Positions 53,153-60,794 of a DNA stretch of 64,000 bases are shown here, in pieces. The position numbers and the translations under genes were made by a program. Below the pieces are notes generated by a model. That model did not search any database. It was not told where the DNA came from and worked only from the letters and a program-made list of their open reading frames with translations. This DNA comes from Luteococcus peritonei (GTDB taxonomy: Bacteria > Actinomycetota > Actinomycetes > Propionibacteriales > Propionibacteriaceae): positions 124,001-188,000 of the forward strand of contig NZ_BAAAIX010000026.1 in the NCBI RefSeq assembly GCF_039526385.1. Reading direction: 5' to 3'. Numbering within the stretch: the stretch's first letter is position 1; each line of letters starts with the position of its first letter.

Positions 53153-54561
53153 CCACCCCCCTCAGCGGACTTCTCACCGCCGACCCGTCCGTCGTCACCG
53201 CCGGCGCCGGCCTGTTCGGCGACGCCCTGCGCTCCCAGCAGGTGGAGGTGGTCGACGTGGACTGGCAGCCGCCGATTGCGGGGGTGGCCACGGCTGACCT
53301 GGTGCGGGTGATGGCCGATCCCCGCCGGGCCGAGGCGAATGCGTTGGCGGTGTCGCGGATGCATGCGGCCGGGGCGGAGCTGGTGCGCCTGATCCCCGCA
53401 CGTGAAGCCCTGGGCCTTCAGAAGGGGCAGTTCCTGCATGCGGGGCCGCCGCTGACGTGGGATCGGGCATCGGGCCCCATGCGGGGCGCCCTGATCGGGG
53501 CGATGTTGTTCGAGGGCCTCGCCGCCACCCCGGAGGAGGCGGAGAAGGTCCTGGCCGCTGGCGGTGTGGAGCTGGCTCCGTGCCACCACCATGACGCGGT
53601 GGGGCCGATGGCCGGTGTGGTGTCGCCGTCGATGTGGATGTTCGAGCTGGTCGATCCGGCGCACGGGACGAAGGCCTACTGCTCCCTCAACGAGGGACTG
53701 GGCAAGGTGCTGCGTTACGGCGCCTACGACAACGAGGTGTTGACGCGGCTGCGTTGGATGGCCGAGATCCTGGGCCCGGTGCTGGCCGACGCGGTTCGCG
53801 ACCACGGCCCGATCAACACCAAGGCGATCGTGGCGCAGATGTTGCAAATGGGCGACGAGGGACACAACCGCAACCGTTCCGCCACGCTGATGCTGCTGCG
53901 GGACCTGCTGCCCAGCTTGGTGGGCGGCACGGCGCCCCCCGCCGACCTGGCCGAGGTGTGCCGCTTCATCGGCGCCAATGACCACTTCGCGTTGAACATC
54001 GTCATGCCCACCTGCAAGCTGACCATGGCGGCGGCGAAGGACATTCCGGGCTCCAGCATCGTGGTCACGATGGCCCGCAACGGCACCGACTTCGGCATCC
54101 AGACCGCCGGCACCGGCGCGGAGTGGTTCACCGGCCCCGCGCAGGTTCCGGAGGGCCTGTTCCTCGGCAACTACGGCCCCGAGGACGCCAACCCCGACAT
54201 CGGCGACTCCGCCATCACCGAAACCGCCGGCATCGGCGGGTTCGCCATGGCCACCTCGCCGGCCATCGTGAAGCTGGTCGGCGGGGACGTGCCGTTTGCG
54301 CTGCGGACGACGCGCACCATGTACGAGATCACCGCCTCGGAACACCCCATGTGGCAGGTCCCCGTCCTGGAGTTCCGCGGCGTGCCGTCGGGCATCGACG
54401 TCTGCCAGGTCGTGCGCACCGGCGTCCTGCCGCAGATCAACACTGGCATGGCGGGAGCTGTCGCAGGGACGGGCCAGGTGGGTGCGGGGCTCGTGTCACC
54501 CCCCATGGAGTGTTTCACCGGCGCCATCGCTGCCCTGGCCCGCGACGCAGTCAGCGCCTAG
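53149..54561 (+). CDS. allG: DUF1116 protein (YlbE/AllG family)
   Basis: A 470-residue protein of the YlbE family: VVDVDWQPPIAGVATADLVR, AGVVSPSMWMFELVDPAHGTKAYCSLNEGLGKVLRYGAYD, NRNRSATLMLL, GANDHFALN, and GVPSGIDVCQVVRTGVLPQINTG. It is the partner of FdrA in oxamic transcarbamylase. ATG 53149 overlaps the fdrA stop (ATGA). The third subunit AllH (DUF2877) does not follow; the next gene is a molybdenum-cofactor gene. Confidence 0.9.
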   Translation: MTTPLSGLLTADPSVVTAGAGLFGDALRSQQVEVVDVDWQPPIAGVATADLVRVMADPRRAEANALAVSRMHAAGAELVRLIPAREALGLQKGQFLHAGPPLTWDRASGPMRGALIGAMLFEGLAATPEEAEKVLAAGGVELAPCHHHDAVGPMAGVVSPSMWMFELVDPAHGTKAYCSLNEGLGKVLRYGAYDNEVLTRLRWMAEILGPVLADAVRDHGPINTKAIVAQMLQMGDEGHNRNRSATLMLLRDLLPSLVGGTAPPADLAEVCRFIGANDHFALNIVMPTCKLTMAAAKDIPGSSIVVTMARNGTDFGIQTAGTGAEWFTGPAQVPEGLFLGNYGPEDANPDIGDSAITETAGIGGFAMATSPAIVKLVGGDVPFALRTTRTMYEITASEHPMWQVPVLEFRGVPSGIDVCQVVRTGVLPQINTGMAGAVAGTGQVGAGLVSPPMECFTGAIAALARDAVSA

Positions 54562-54564
54562 GCT
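54559..54564 (+). promoter_or_regulatory. Possible -10 box of mocA overlapping the allG stop codon
   Basis: TAGGCT on the plus strand: its first three bases are the allG stop codon, and the mocA ATG is 6 nt downstream, the spacing of other leaderless starts here. No consensus -35 is visible. Confidence 0.35.
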
Positions 54565-54570
54565 GGGGCG

Positions 54571-55173
54571 ATGTTTGCCCTGGGAGTAGTGCTGGCGGCG
54601 GGCGCCGGGCAGCGGATGGGACGCCCGAAGGCGCTGGTCGAGACCGCCGACGGCACCTCATGGCTGGCGGCGGCGCTGGGCGTGCTGCGCGCCAGCGGCT
54701 GCGACCAGGTCGCGGCCGTCATCGGGGCGGCAGCCGAACAGGTCCGAGCACTGCCCCTGCCGCCGGGCGTGGACCTCGTCACCGCCCCCACGTGGGAACT
54801 CGGGATCGGCGAGTCACTCCACGCCGCCCTCGACCACGCCGAGACCACCGAGGCGAGGCAGCTGATCCTCCACCTGGTCGACACCCCCGACGTGACCGCG
54901 GACGTGGTGACCCGCGTCCTCACCGCCACCCTGCCCGACCAGGACCACGGGCTGGCGCGGGCATGGTTCAACGGAGCCCCAGGCCACCCCGTCGTCCTCG
55001 GACGAGCGCACTGGGCTGCGGTCCGCGCCGCGACCGGGGGGCCCCGCGGCGCCGGGCCGTGGCTGGCGGGCCAGCAGGTTCGGGCCGTCGAGTGCGGTGA
55101 CCTGGCCAGCGGCTGGGACGTCGACGACCCCGCCGGGTTGGCAACGTGGACCCTGAAGGGAGGCCACTCATGA
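54571..55173 (+). CDS. mocA: MocA-like molybdenum-cofactor cytidylyl/guanylyltransferase
   Basis: A 200-residue NTP-transferase. Visible: GVVLAAGAGQRMGRPKALVE (nucleotide loop), HLVDTPDVTADVVTRVL (metal Asp) and WFNGAPGHPVVLGR. MocA adds CMP to the Mo cofactor of xanthine-dehydrogenase-type enzymes, so it probably matures the island hydroxylase. First of the maturation genes mocA-coxD-coxE-xdhC, which overlap each other. Confidence 0.9.
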   Translation: MFALGVVLAAGAGQRMGRPKALVETADGTSWLAAALGVLRASGCDQVAAVIGAAAEQVRALPLPPGVDLVTAPTWELGIGESLHAALDHAETTEARQLILHLVDTPDVTADVVTRVLTATLPDQDHGLARAWFNGAPGHPVVLGRAHWAAVRAATGGPRGAGPWLAGQQVRAVECGDLASGWDVDDPAGLATWTLKGGHS

Positions 55174-56003
55174 CCTCCCCCGTCGAGGCCCTCCAGCGCG
55201 ACCTCGAGCAGGTGGGCTACTACGCCAACTCGGATCTTGCGTGCACCGTGTGGCTGTCGTTGTCGATGCACCGTCCGCTGTTCTGCGAGGGCCAGCCGGG
55301 TGTCGGGAAGACCGCCCTGGCGCAGGCGCTGGCCACCGTCGGCGGGGCGCCGCTGATCCGGTTGCAGTGCTACGAGGGAATCCAGGCACACCACGCGCTC
55401 TACGACTGGGACTTCCCCCGCCAGGTGCTCCAGATCCAGGCAGGTCGCGACGGGGACGTGTGGTCGTCCGACTTCCTGTTGGCCCGCCCCGTCCTCCACG
55501 CCCTCCAGACCTCGACGCCGGGGCGCCCCGCCGTGCTGCTGATCGACGAGATCGACCGCGCCGACGACGAGTTCGACGCGTTCCTGCTGGAATTCCTCGA
55601 CACGTGGACGGTGACGATCCCCGAGATCGGAACGATCCGCGCCGCCACCCCACCGGTGGTGGTGATCACCTCGAACCGCACCCGCGACGTCCACGACGCC
55701 TTGAAGCGCCGCTGCCTCTACCAGTTCCTGGAACTGCCCACCCCGCCGGCAGAGCTGGCCATCCTGCGCCGCCACGTGCCGGAGGCCTCCACCGACCTCC
55801 TGGCGGCGGTGGTGGAACGGATCGGGGCCCTGCGCTCCGCCCACCTGGTCAAACCCCCCGGCCTGGCCGAGGCCATCGACTGGGCCCGCGCGCTCTCGCT
55901 GCTGGATGTGTCTGTGCTGGACGAACATTCCATTGCCCAGACCCTGCCCACGGTGGTCAAGCACGCCGACGACCTTGCCCTGGCCCGGGCGGCGTTGATC
56001 TAG
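55170..56003 (+). CDS. coxD: MoxR-family AAA+ ATPase (CoxD-like)
   Basis: A 277-residue ATPase. Walker A is GQPGVGKTA (residues 41-49), Walker B LLIDEIDRADDEF, sensor VVITSNRTRDVHDALKRR, followed by MoxR LPTPPAELAILRRHV. CoxD of CO dehydrogenase helps insert the active-site metal/sulfur; here it probably does the same for the Mo hydroxylase with its VWA partner. ATG 55170 overlaps the mocA stop (ATGA). Confidence 0.9.
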   Translation: MTSPVEALQRDLEQVGYYANSDLACTVWLSLSMHRPLFCEGQPGVGKTALAQALATVGGAPLIRLQCYEGIQAHHALYDWDFPRQVLQIQAGRDGDVWSSDFLLARPVLHALQTSTPGRPAVLLIDEIDRADDEFDAFLLEFLDTWTVTIPEIGTIRAATPPVVVITSNRTRDVHDALKRRCLYQFLELPTPPAELAILRRHVPEASTDLLAAVVERIGALRSAHLVKPPGLAEAIDWARALSLLDVSVLDEHSIAQTLPTVVKHADDLALARAALI

Positions 56004-57110
56004 ATGGATCTCGCCCAGACCCTGACCGGGTTCACCCACGCCCTGCGCGCCGCAGGGATGGACGTGTCGACCCACCAGCTCCTGACGATGACCCAGGCGG
56101 TGGCGTGGGTCGACCCCGCGGCCCGCAGCCAGGTGAAGGCAGCCTGCCGCGCATCGTGCTGCACCAGCCCGGAACAGGTGGAGGTCCACGACCGGCTGTT
56201 CGACCAGTTCTTCGGATCTCCCGGCACTCTGGCCCCCGCACCCCCACCAGCCGAACGCCCTCTTCCCTCCTCCGGTGGCACCGGTACCGATCCCGGTTCC
56301 CTCCCCCAGGCCGTCGCCCATGACGACCACCGCGAAGCCCCCACAGCGGCCTACCTTGCTCCCGGGGAGCGGGCATTCATGGATGACCTCATCCGCCACA
56401 TCCGGACGAACCCGCCCCTGCGGGCCGGCCGCCGCTACGACCGGCCCCGCGGCACCATCGACCCCGCAGCCACCACCCGTGCGCTGCTGTCCAACGCAGG
56501 ACTCGTCCGCCACCTCGAACGACACCGCACCCGACCACGCCCCCGACGTGTGGTCATCGTCGTGGACGTGTCCGGCTCGATGCGCGCCGACGCGGCTCTG
56601 CACCTAGCCTTTGCCGTGGCCACCCACCACGCCACCACCGCGGAGGTGTTCACCGTGTCCACCCGCCTGCACCGCTACACCGATGTGCTGCGCTCCCATC
56701 CCGACCCCGGCGACGCTCTGACCCAGCTGCGGGCCACCATCACCGACTACGGGTCGGGAACCCGACTCTCGGACGGGCTGGTCGAGCTGGTGGACTGGGG
56801 CCGCCGCGGTCCGCTGCGCGGATCACTGCTGCTGGTGTGCTCAGACGGTCTCGAACGCGGCGATCCTTCCGCCCTGGGAGAGGCCACCCGCCGAGCCAGC
56901 CTGCTGGCTCACCGTCTGCTCTGGCTGCACCCACGTGCCGCCGTGCCCGGATGGACTCCCCAGACCCGCGGCCTGCGATCCGCCCTGCCCTGGATGGATG
57001 CCTTGGTTGGGTCCGGGTCGCAGGAACAATTGCTGTCCGTGGCCGACATGCTCCCCCACCGCTGGAGCGCCCCATCATTTCGAGGAGACCCCGATGCGCG
57101 AGCTGCTTGA
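56004..57110 (+). CDS. coxE: VWA-domain protein (CoxE-like)
   Basis: A 368-residue protein that directly follows coxD. Its C-terminal half is a von Willebrand A domain with the metal-binding DxSxS motif at Asp188-Ser192 (VVDVSGSMRAD) and a conserved Thr/Asp further on (ITDYGSGTRLSDGLVE). The N-terminal ~80 residues and a Pro-rich linker precede it. MoxR-VWA pairs act as chaperones in cofactor assembly. Last residues overlap the start of xdhC by 17 nt. Confidence 0.9.
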   Translation: MDLAQTLTGFTHALRAAGMDVSTHQLLTMTQAVAWVDPAARSQVKAACRASCCTSPEQVEVHDRLFDQFFGSPGTLAPAPPPAERPLPSSGGTGTDPGSLPQAVAHDDHREAPTAAYLAPGERAFMDDLIRHIRTNPPLRAGRRYDRPRGTIDPAATTRALLSNAGLVRHLERHRTRPRPRRVVIVVDVSGSMRADAALHLAFAVATHHATTAEVFTVSTRLHRYTDVLRSHPDPGDALTQLRATITDYGSGTRLSDGLVELVDWGRRGPLRGSLLLVCSDGLERGDPSALGEATRRASLLAHRLLWLHPRAAVPGWTPQTRGLRSALPWMDALVGSGSQEQLLSVADMLPHRWSAPSFRGDPDARAA

Positions 57111-58227
57111 CGACCTCGAGACGATCCTCGCCACCGGGGACCCCTTCGCCGTCGCGGTCATCACCCGCACTTGGCGGTCCGCGCCCCGCCCCGCCGGTAC
57201 GTTCATGCTCGTCACCCAGGACGGCCGCGCGTTCGGCAGCCTGTCCGGGGGCTGCATCGAAGGCGCCGTCCACGAAGCCGCGTTGGAGGTTCTGCGCACC
57301 GGCACCAGCAGCGCCCACCACTATGGCGTCAGCGGCAACGACGCCCTGCGGCTGGGACTCACCTGCGGCGGAGAGATCGACATCCACATCACCCCGTTCG
57401 CCGACACCGACGCACCCCACCGGGACGCCCTCGAGGCTGCCGTGGCCTGCCTGCGAAACCACCAGCCCACCGCCCTTGCCATCGCCGTCACCACCCAGCC
57501 CGGGACGCCCTGCCCCGCCCCCGCGTGGGAATGTGTCGACACCGGACCCGGCGGTGAAGGCGGGGATGCCGTCTCAGACCTTGCCCGACACGCCCGCCGC
57601 GTCGCGGCCGCGAACCATGACCGGGACGACGCCCTGCTGAGCACCACCGCCGACGGGACAGAAGTTCTCGTCTGCCGTTGGTCCCCACCGCCCAGGCTGG
57701 TGATCTTCGGCGCCATCGACTTCAGCCGGGCCGCCACCACCTTGGGCAAGTTCCTCGGCTACCACGTCACCGTGTGCGACGCCCGAGCCACCTTCGCCAC
57801 GCGGGAACGGTTCCCCGACGCCGACGAGGTCATCACCGCGTGGCCGCACCGGTGGCTCGACCAGCAGCTGCAGTCATCGGCCCTGCCCCCCTCCACCGTG
57901 GTGCTCTTGCTCACGCACGACCCAAAGTTCGACATCCCCGCCCTGTCCATCGCCTTGCGGCAACCATTCAGATATGTGGGCGCACTCGGCTCCCGCCGCA
58001 CCACCGCCGACCGGGCCCAATTACTGCGCGAGGCGGGCCTCACCGACGACGAGATCGCCCGACTGCACGCCCCCATCGGACTCGACCTGGACGCCAACAC
58101 CCCCGAAGAGACAGCCGTCGCGATCATGGCCGAGGTGCTGCTGCACCGCGGCCGAGGCACCGGCGCCCCACTCGGCGCCACCACCACCCCCATCCACCAC
58201 ACCACCCCCCAGGACCCGTGGTGCTAA
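57094..58227 (+). CDS. xdhC: XdhC/CoxI-family Mo-cofactor sulfuration/insertion protein
   Basis: A 377-residue maturation factor for xanthine-dehydrogenase-type enzymes. Visible: AVAVITRTWRSAPRPAGTFM, SGGCIEGAVHEAAL (Cys motif), LGLTCGGEIDIHI, and a C-terminal Rossmann domain (RLVIFGAIDFSRAATTLGKF, VGALGSRRTTADR, IGLDLDANTPEETAVAI). XdhC binds the Mo cofactor and protects or sulfurates it before insertion. ATG 57094 has CGAGGAGA upstream; further in-frame sequence upstream overlaps coxE and is not used. Confidence 0.93.
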   Translation: MRELLDDLETILATGDPFAVAVITRTWRSAPRPAGTFMLVTQDGRAFGSLSGGCIEGAVHEAALEVLRTGTSSAHHYGVSGNDALRLGLTCGGEIDIHITPFADTDAPHRDALEAAVACLRNHQPTALAIAVTTQPGTPCPAPAWECVDTGPGGEGGDAVSDLARHARRVAAANHDRDDALLSTTADGTEVLVCRWSPPPRLVIFGAIDFSRAATTLGKFLGYHVTVCDARATFATRERFPDADEVITAWPHRWLDQQLQSSALPPSTVVLLLTHDPKFDIPALSIALRQPFRYVGALGSRRTTADRAQLLREAGLTDDEIARLHAPIGLDLDANTPEETAVAIMAEVLLHRGRGTGAPLGATTTPIHHTTPQDPWC

Positions 58228-58916
58228 CAGCCCTCCCCCGCCACGCCCGGGAGCGCCACGACGGTGACCAGGTTCCCGCGGCGGATCTGCCAGCGTCCCG
58301 GCAGGTCGGTGTCCGTGCCCCGTTCCCGGGCGGTGAAGATTCCGTCCGGGCGCAGCGTCACCTGGACGTCGGGGAACTGCAGGGGTTTTCCGTCCCGGGG
58401 GAACACAGCCTTGTAGAAGGCTTCCTTGCAGGATGCGATGAGGCGATCTGTAGCCACCCAGGCAGGCCATCGTTGCGTGGCGGCGAGTTCGTCTGGGCTG
58501 CAGGCATGGTCCCGCCCGAAGGGGGTGAGGGGTCGGTTGGGTTCCGCGTCGATTCCCAGCAGGGACACCGAGTCGGTCCGTGCCGCGGCGGCCAGCACGT
58601 GGCCGTGCGTGTGGGTCATGCTGCCCAGGACCTCGGCCGGCCATGGCGGGTTTCCTCCCGGGCCTGGCACGAGGTGCGGCCGGTCGTCCACGCCGAGCCG
58701 ATGCAGGACCTCACCGGCGCACCAACGGACCGCGGTGAACTCTGCCCGTCGACCGGGGTCGGCTCCGCGCAGGTAGGCCTGTTCGTCGGCTGTCAGCAGG
58801 AACCCTGCGGGTGCTGGTCCGACGAGGTCGCACATCCACAGTCCTGCAGGCCACGGCGCTTCCCAGGTTTCGGTGGTCGACGGTGAGCGGGAAGGCATGT
58901 AGTCATCGTGGTGCAT
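58224..58916 (-). CDS. 4'-phosphopantetheinyl transferase (EntD/Sfp type)
   Basis: A 230-residue PPTase: GSMTHTHGHVLAAAA, the Mg site LGIDAEPN and the second motif SCKEAFYKAVFP. It attaches the 4'-phosphopantetheine arm of CoA to carrier proteins. No polyketide, peptide-synthetase or carrier-protein gene is visible in the window, so its target is elsewhere. It is convergent with xdhC (stops overlap by 4 nt) and divergent from the AEC transporter. The start is ATG 58916 or 58898; neither has a good ribosome site. Confidence 0.87.
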   Translation of the reverse strand: MHHDDYMPSRSPSTTETWEAPWPAGLWMCDLVGPAPAGFLLTADEQAYLRGADPGRRAEFTAVRWCAGEVLHRLGVDDRPHLVPGPGGNPPWPAEVLGSMTHTHGHVLAAAARTDSVSLLGIDAEPNRPLTPFGRDHACSPDELAATQRWPAWVATDRLIASCKEAFYKAVFPRDGKPLQFPDVQVTLRPDGIFTARERGTDTDLPGRWQIRRGNLVTVVALPGVAGEGC

Positions 58917-59846
58917 GAGCTGATGATCGTCATCTCGGCCCTGCTGCCGGTGATGGTGACCACGGGGATGGGGTGGTTTGCCGGGTCACGTCGTCTCATC
59001 GACACGACTCAGATCCCGGCGTTGAACTCGTTCGTCATGAACTTTGCGCTGCCGTGCGCCATGTTCGTCGCGATCGGTTCCAGTTCACGCGCTGACCTTC
59101 TGGGAGCCACGTGGCTGCTCGTGGTGATCATGGCGGCCATGGCGATCACGTTCGCCGGCATGTGGCCGCTACTGCGACGAATCCATCACGTCGCGCGGCA
59201 TGACGCCGCGGTGCTGGCCATCACCGCGGCCATGCCGAACTCGGCTGCGGTGGGGTTGCCGCTGCTGGGTGCGCTCTTCGGCCCGTCGGCGGCGCTCCCC
59301 GTGTCCCTCGCCGTCGCCGCAGGGTCCCTGACCATCACGCCGGCGACGATCGTGCTCCTGCGCACGAACCCTGACGACCACGTCACGGCACGCCAGGTGG
59401 GGACAACGCTGCTCGCAACCCTCCGCAAGCCGATCTGTTTCGCGCCCCTCGCGGGGGCTGTGTGGGTCTTGGTCGCAGTGCCGTTCCCCGGCTGGCTCCA
59501 CACCACCCTCACCCCCTTGGCGCAGACCGCCGGCGGCGCGGCGCTGTTCGTGACCGGCCTGGTGCTGTCGACCCAACGTCTGGGGATATCCCGCAACACC
59601 AGCGCCATCGTCATCGCCAAAAACCTCATCCAGCCCCTCATCGGCCTGGGGCTGTGCGCGGCCCTGCCCATCTCGCCTCTGCTTGAACGGCAGGCTCTCG
59701 TCCTGCTGGCGATCCCGTCCGGGTTCTTCGGACTCCTGTTCGGCCTGGATCATGACGTCGCTCCACGCGACGCGGGCTGGGGCCTGACCGCATCGACCGT
59801 GGCTGCTGCAGTCACACTGTCGGTCGCGGTGTCCATCACGTTGTGA
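58908..59846 (+). CDS. AEC-family transporter (auxin efflux carrier/malonate permease type)
   Basis: A ~312-residue membrane protein with about ten hydrophobic segments in two bundles, including NSFVMNFALPCAMFVAIG and AMPNSAAVGLPLLGALFG, both typical of the AEC family. Bacterial members move organic acids such as malonate or malate. At the end of the catabolic island it could carry a carboxylic-acid product or substrate. The start may be GTG 58908 or ATG 58923. Confidence 0.85.
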   Translation: MVHELMIVISALLPVMVTTGMGWFAGSRRLIDTTQIPALNSFVMNFALPCAMFVAIGSSSRADLLGATWLLVVIMAAMAITFAGMWPLLRRIHHVARHDAAVLAITAAMPNSAAVGLPLLGALFGPSAALPVSLAVAAGSLTITPATIVLLRTNPDDHVTARQVGTTLLATLRKPICFAPLAGAVWVLVAVPFPGWLHTTLTPLAQTAGGAALFVTGLVLSTQRLGISRNTSAIVIAKNLIQPLIGLGLCAALPISPLLERQALVLLAIPSGFFGLLFGLDHDVAPRDAGWGLTASTVAAAVTLSVAVSITL

Positions 59847-60020
59847 CACCGCCCGGCGCCGGTCAGCGCGCAGGGAAACCAACCAACCCACCCCTGCGGT
59901 CTGACGGCTCGCGACTAGCAATCAACCAACCATCAATGGGGGTCTGGCGAAACTCAATCGCTGAGCGTCGTTCCCTTGCCTACCCATGCCTCTAACGAGA
60001 TTCTCCGTGAGCGGGAGGAC

Positions 60021-60590
60021 ATGCCAGGGTCTGCATCGCGTCCTGGGGCAGTACAGAAGGACGATCCCAGGACGTTACGCGCGAGCAAGCCGGTCAATGC
60101 CCGTCAGAAGAGACAGGAACAGTACGAGGCTCGTCGCCGGGTGACGGAGCTGGACCAAGCGATGGATCACCTGTCCATTCCCCCGAGCGAGTTTCACGAG
60201 GCGCGGAGTCTGGTAGGAATCTCCCCTCAGGCGGCGGTCATCATGGCCTTCAGAGGGCTTGAAAGCACGACCAGAGCGGCATGGTCCGTCCAAACGCTGG
60301 CAGATGGCCCCAGGATGCGGTCCGTGGCCCATGTCATCCGGGAACTCAACCTCGGCGATGCTTCGGATCAGCTCGTTCGCGAGCTCAGCCAACTCCGCAA
60401 CGAGTTCGTGCATGCTGCTGGTCAGAACTCAATCTCCACCAGCGCCGCTCTGAACTACATCGAGGCCTGTGAGCAGCTGTCAGAAGCTGTTGCCTCGAAG
60501 GGACGCTCGAAGATGCAGCATCCCTCTCGCTCACAGGTGTGGCAGGAACTTCGACAGCAAAGCGCGGGCTTCTGGCACAACGGTGCGTAG
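60021..60590 (+). CDS. HEPN-like small protein, unknown function
   Basis: A ~189-residue helical protein. The basic N-terminus (ARQKRQEQYEARRR) is followed by a helical domain with QLRNEFVHAAG, which fits the RX4H motif of HEPN nucleotide-binding/RNase domains, and by further helices. HEPN proteins are often toxins or defence RNases, but no antitoxin partner is adjacent. Base composition is lower in GC than the neighbours, suggesting transfer. The frame is open from a TTG at 59976; ATG 60021 has GGGAGG very close upstream. Confidence 0.55.
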   Translation: MPGSASRPGAVQKDDPRTLRASKPVNARQKRQEQYEARRRVTELDQAMDHLSIPPSEFHEARSLVGISPQAAVIMAFRGLESTTRAAWSVQTLADGPRMRSVAHVIRELNLGDASDQLVRELSQLRNEFVHAAGQNSISTSAALNYIEACEQLSEAVASKGRSKMQHPSRSQVWQELRQQSAGFWHNGA

Positions 60591-60598
60591 GGGGTGCG

Positions 60599-60635
60599 CA
60601 AACGCAGAATGCCGGTCCTTGCGGACCGGCGTTTG
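60599..60635. terminator. Hairpin terminator between the HEPN-like gene and tRNA-Ala
   Basis: GCCGGTCC (60611-60618) and GGACCGGC (60623-60630) form a perfect stem with loop TTGC; outer arms CAAAC and GTTTG extend it. It serves the tRNA on the minus strand and the HEPN-like gene on the plus strand. Confidence 0.65.
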
Positions 60636-60638
60636 TGC

Positions 60639-60714
60639 TGGTGGAGCATAGGGGATTCGAACCCCTGACCTTCTCATTGCGAACGAGACGCGCTACCAAC
60701 TGCGCCAATGCCCC
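60639..60714 (-). tRNA. tRNA-Ala (anticodon CGC)
   Basis: A complete 76-nt cloverleaf on the minus strand: acceptor GGGGCAT/ATGCTCC, D-arm GCGC...GCGC, anticodon loop TTCGCAA with CGC at positions 34-36, T-arm AGGGG-TTCGAAT-CCCCT, and encoded CCA. The G3:U70 wobble pair, the main alanine identity mark, is present. It borders the accessory region, but no duplicated 3' end was found elsewhere in the window. Confidence 0.95.
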
Positions 60715-60794
60715 AGGTCTTGAGTTGTGAGCTGCATCTGCAGCAGGAAGAAGACTAGCACCACAGCGGCGGGGGCCGGAAACCGGCCGCCGGC

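Noticed and set aside
34799..60714. Integrative element inserted at tRNA-Ala
   Set aside because: No integrase, no duplicated tRNA 3' end and no direct repeat at the far side could be found in the window.
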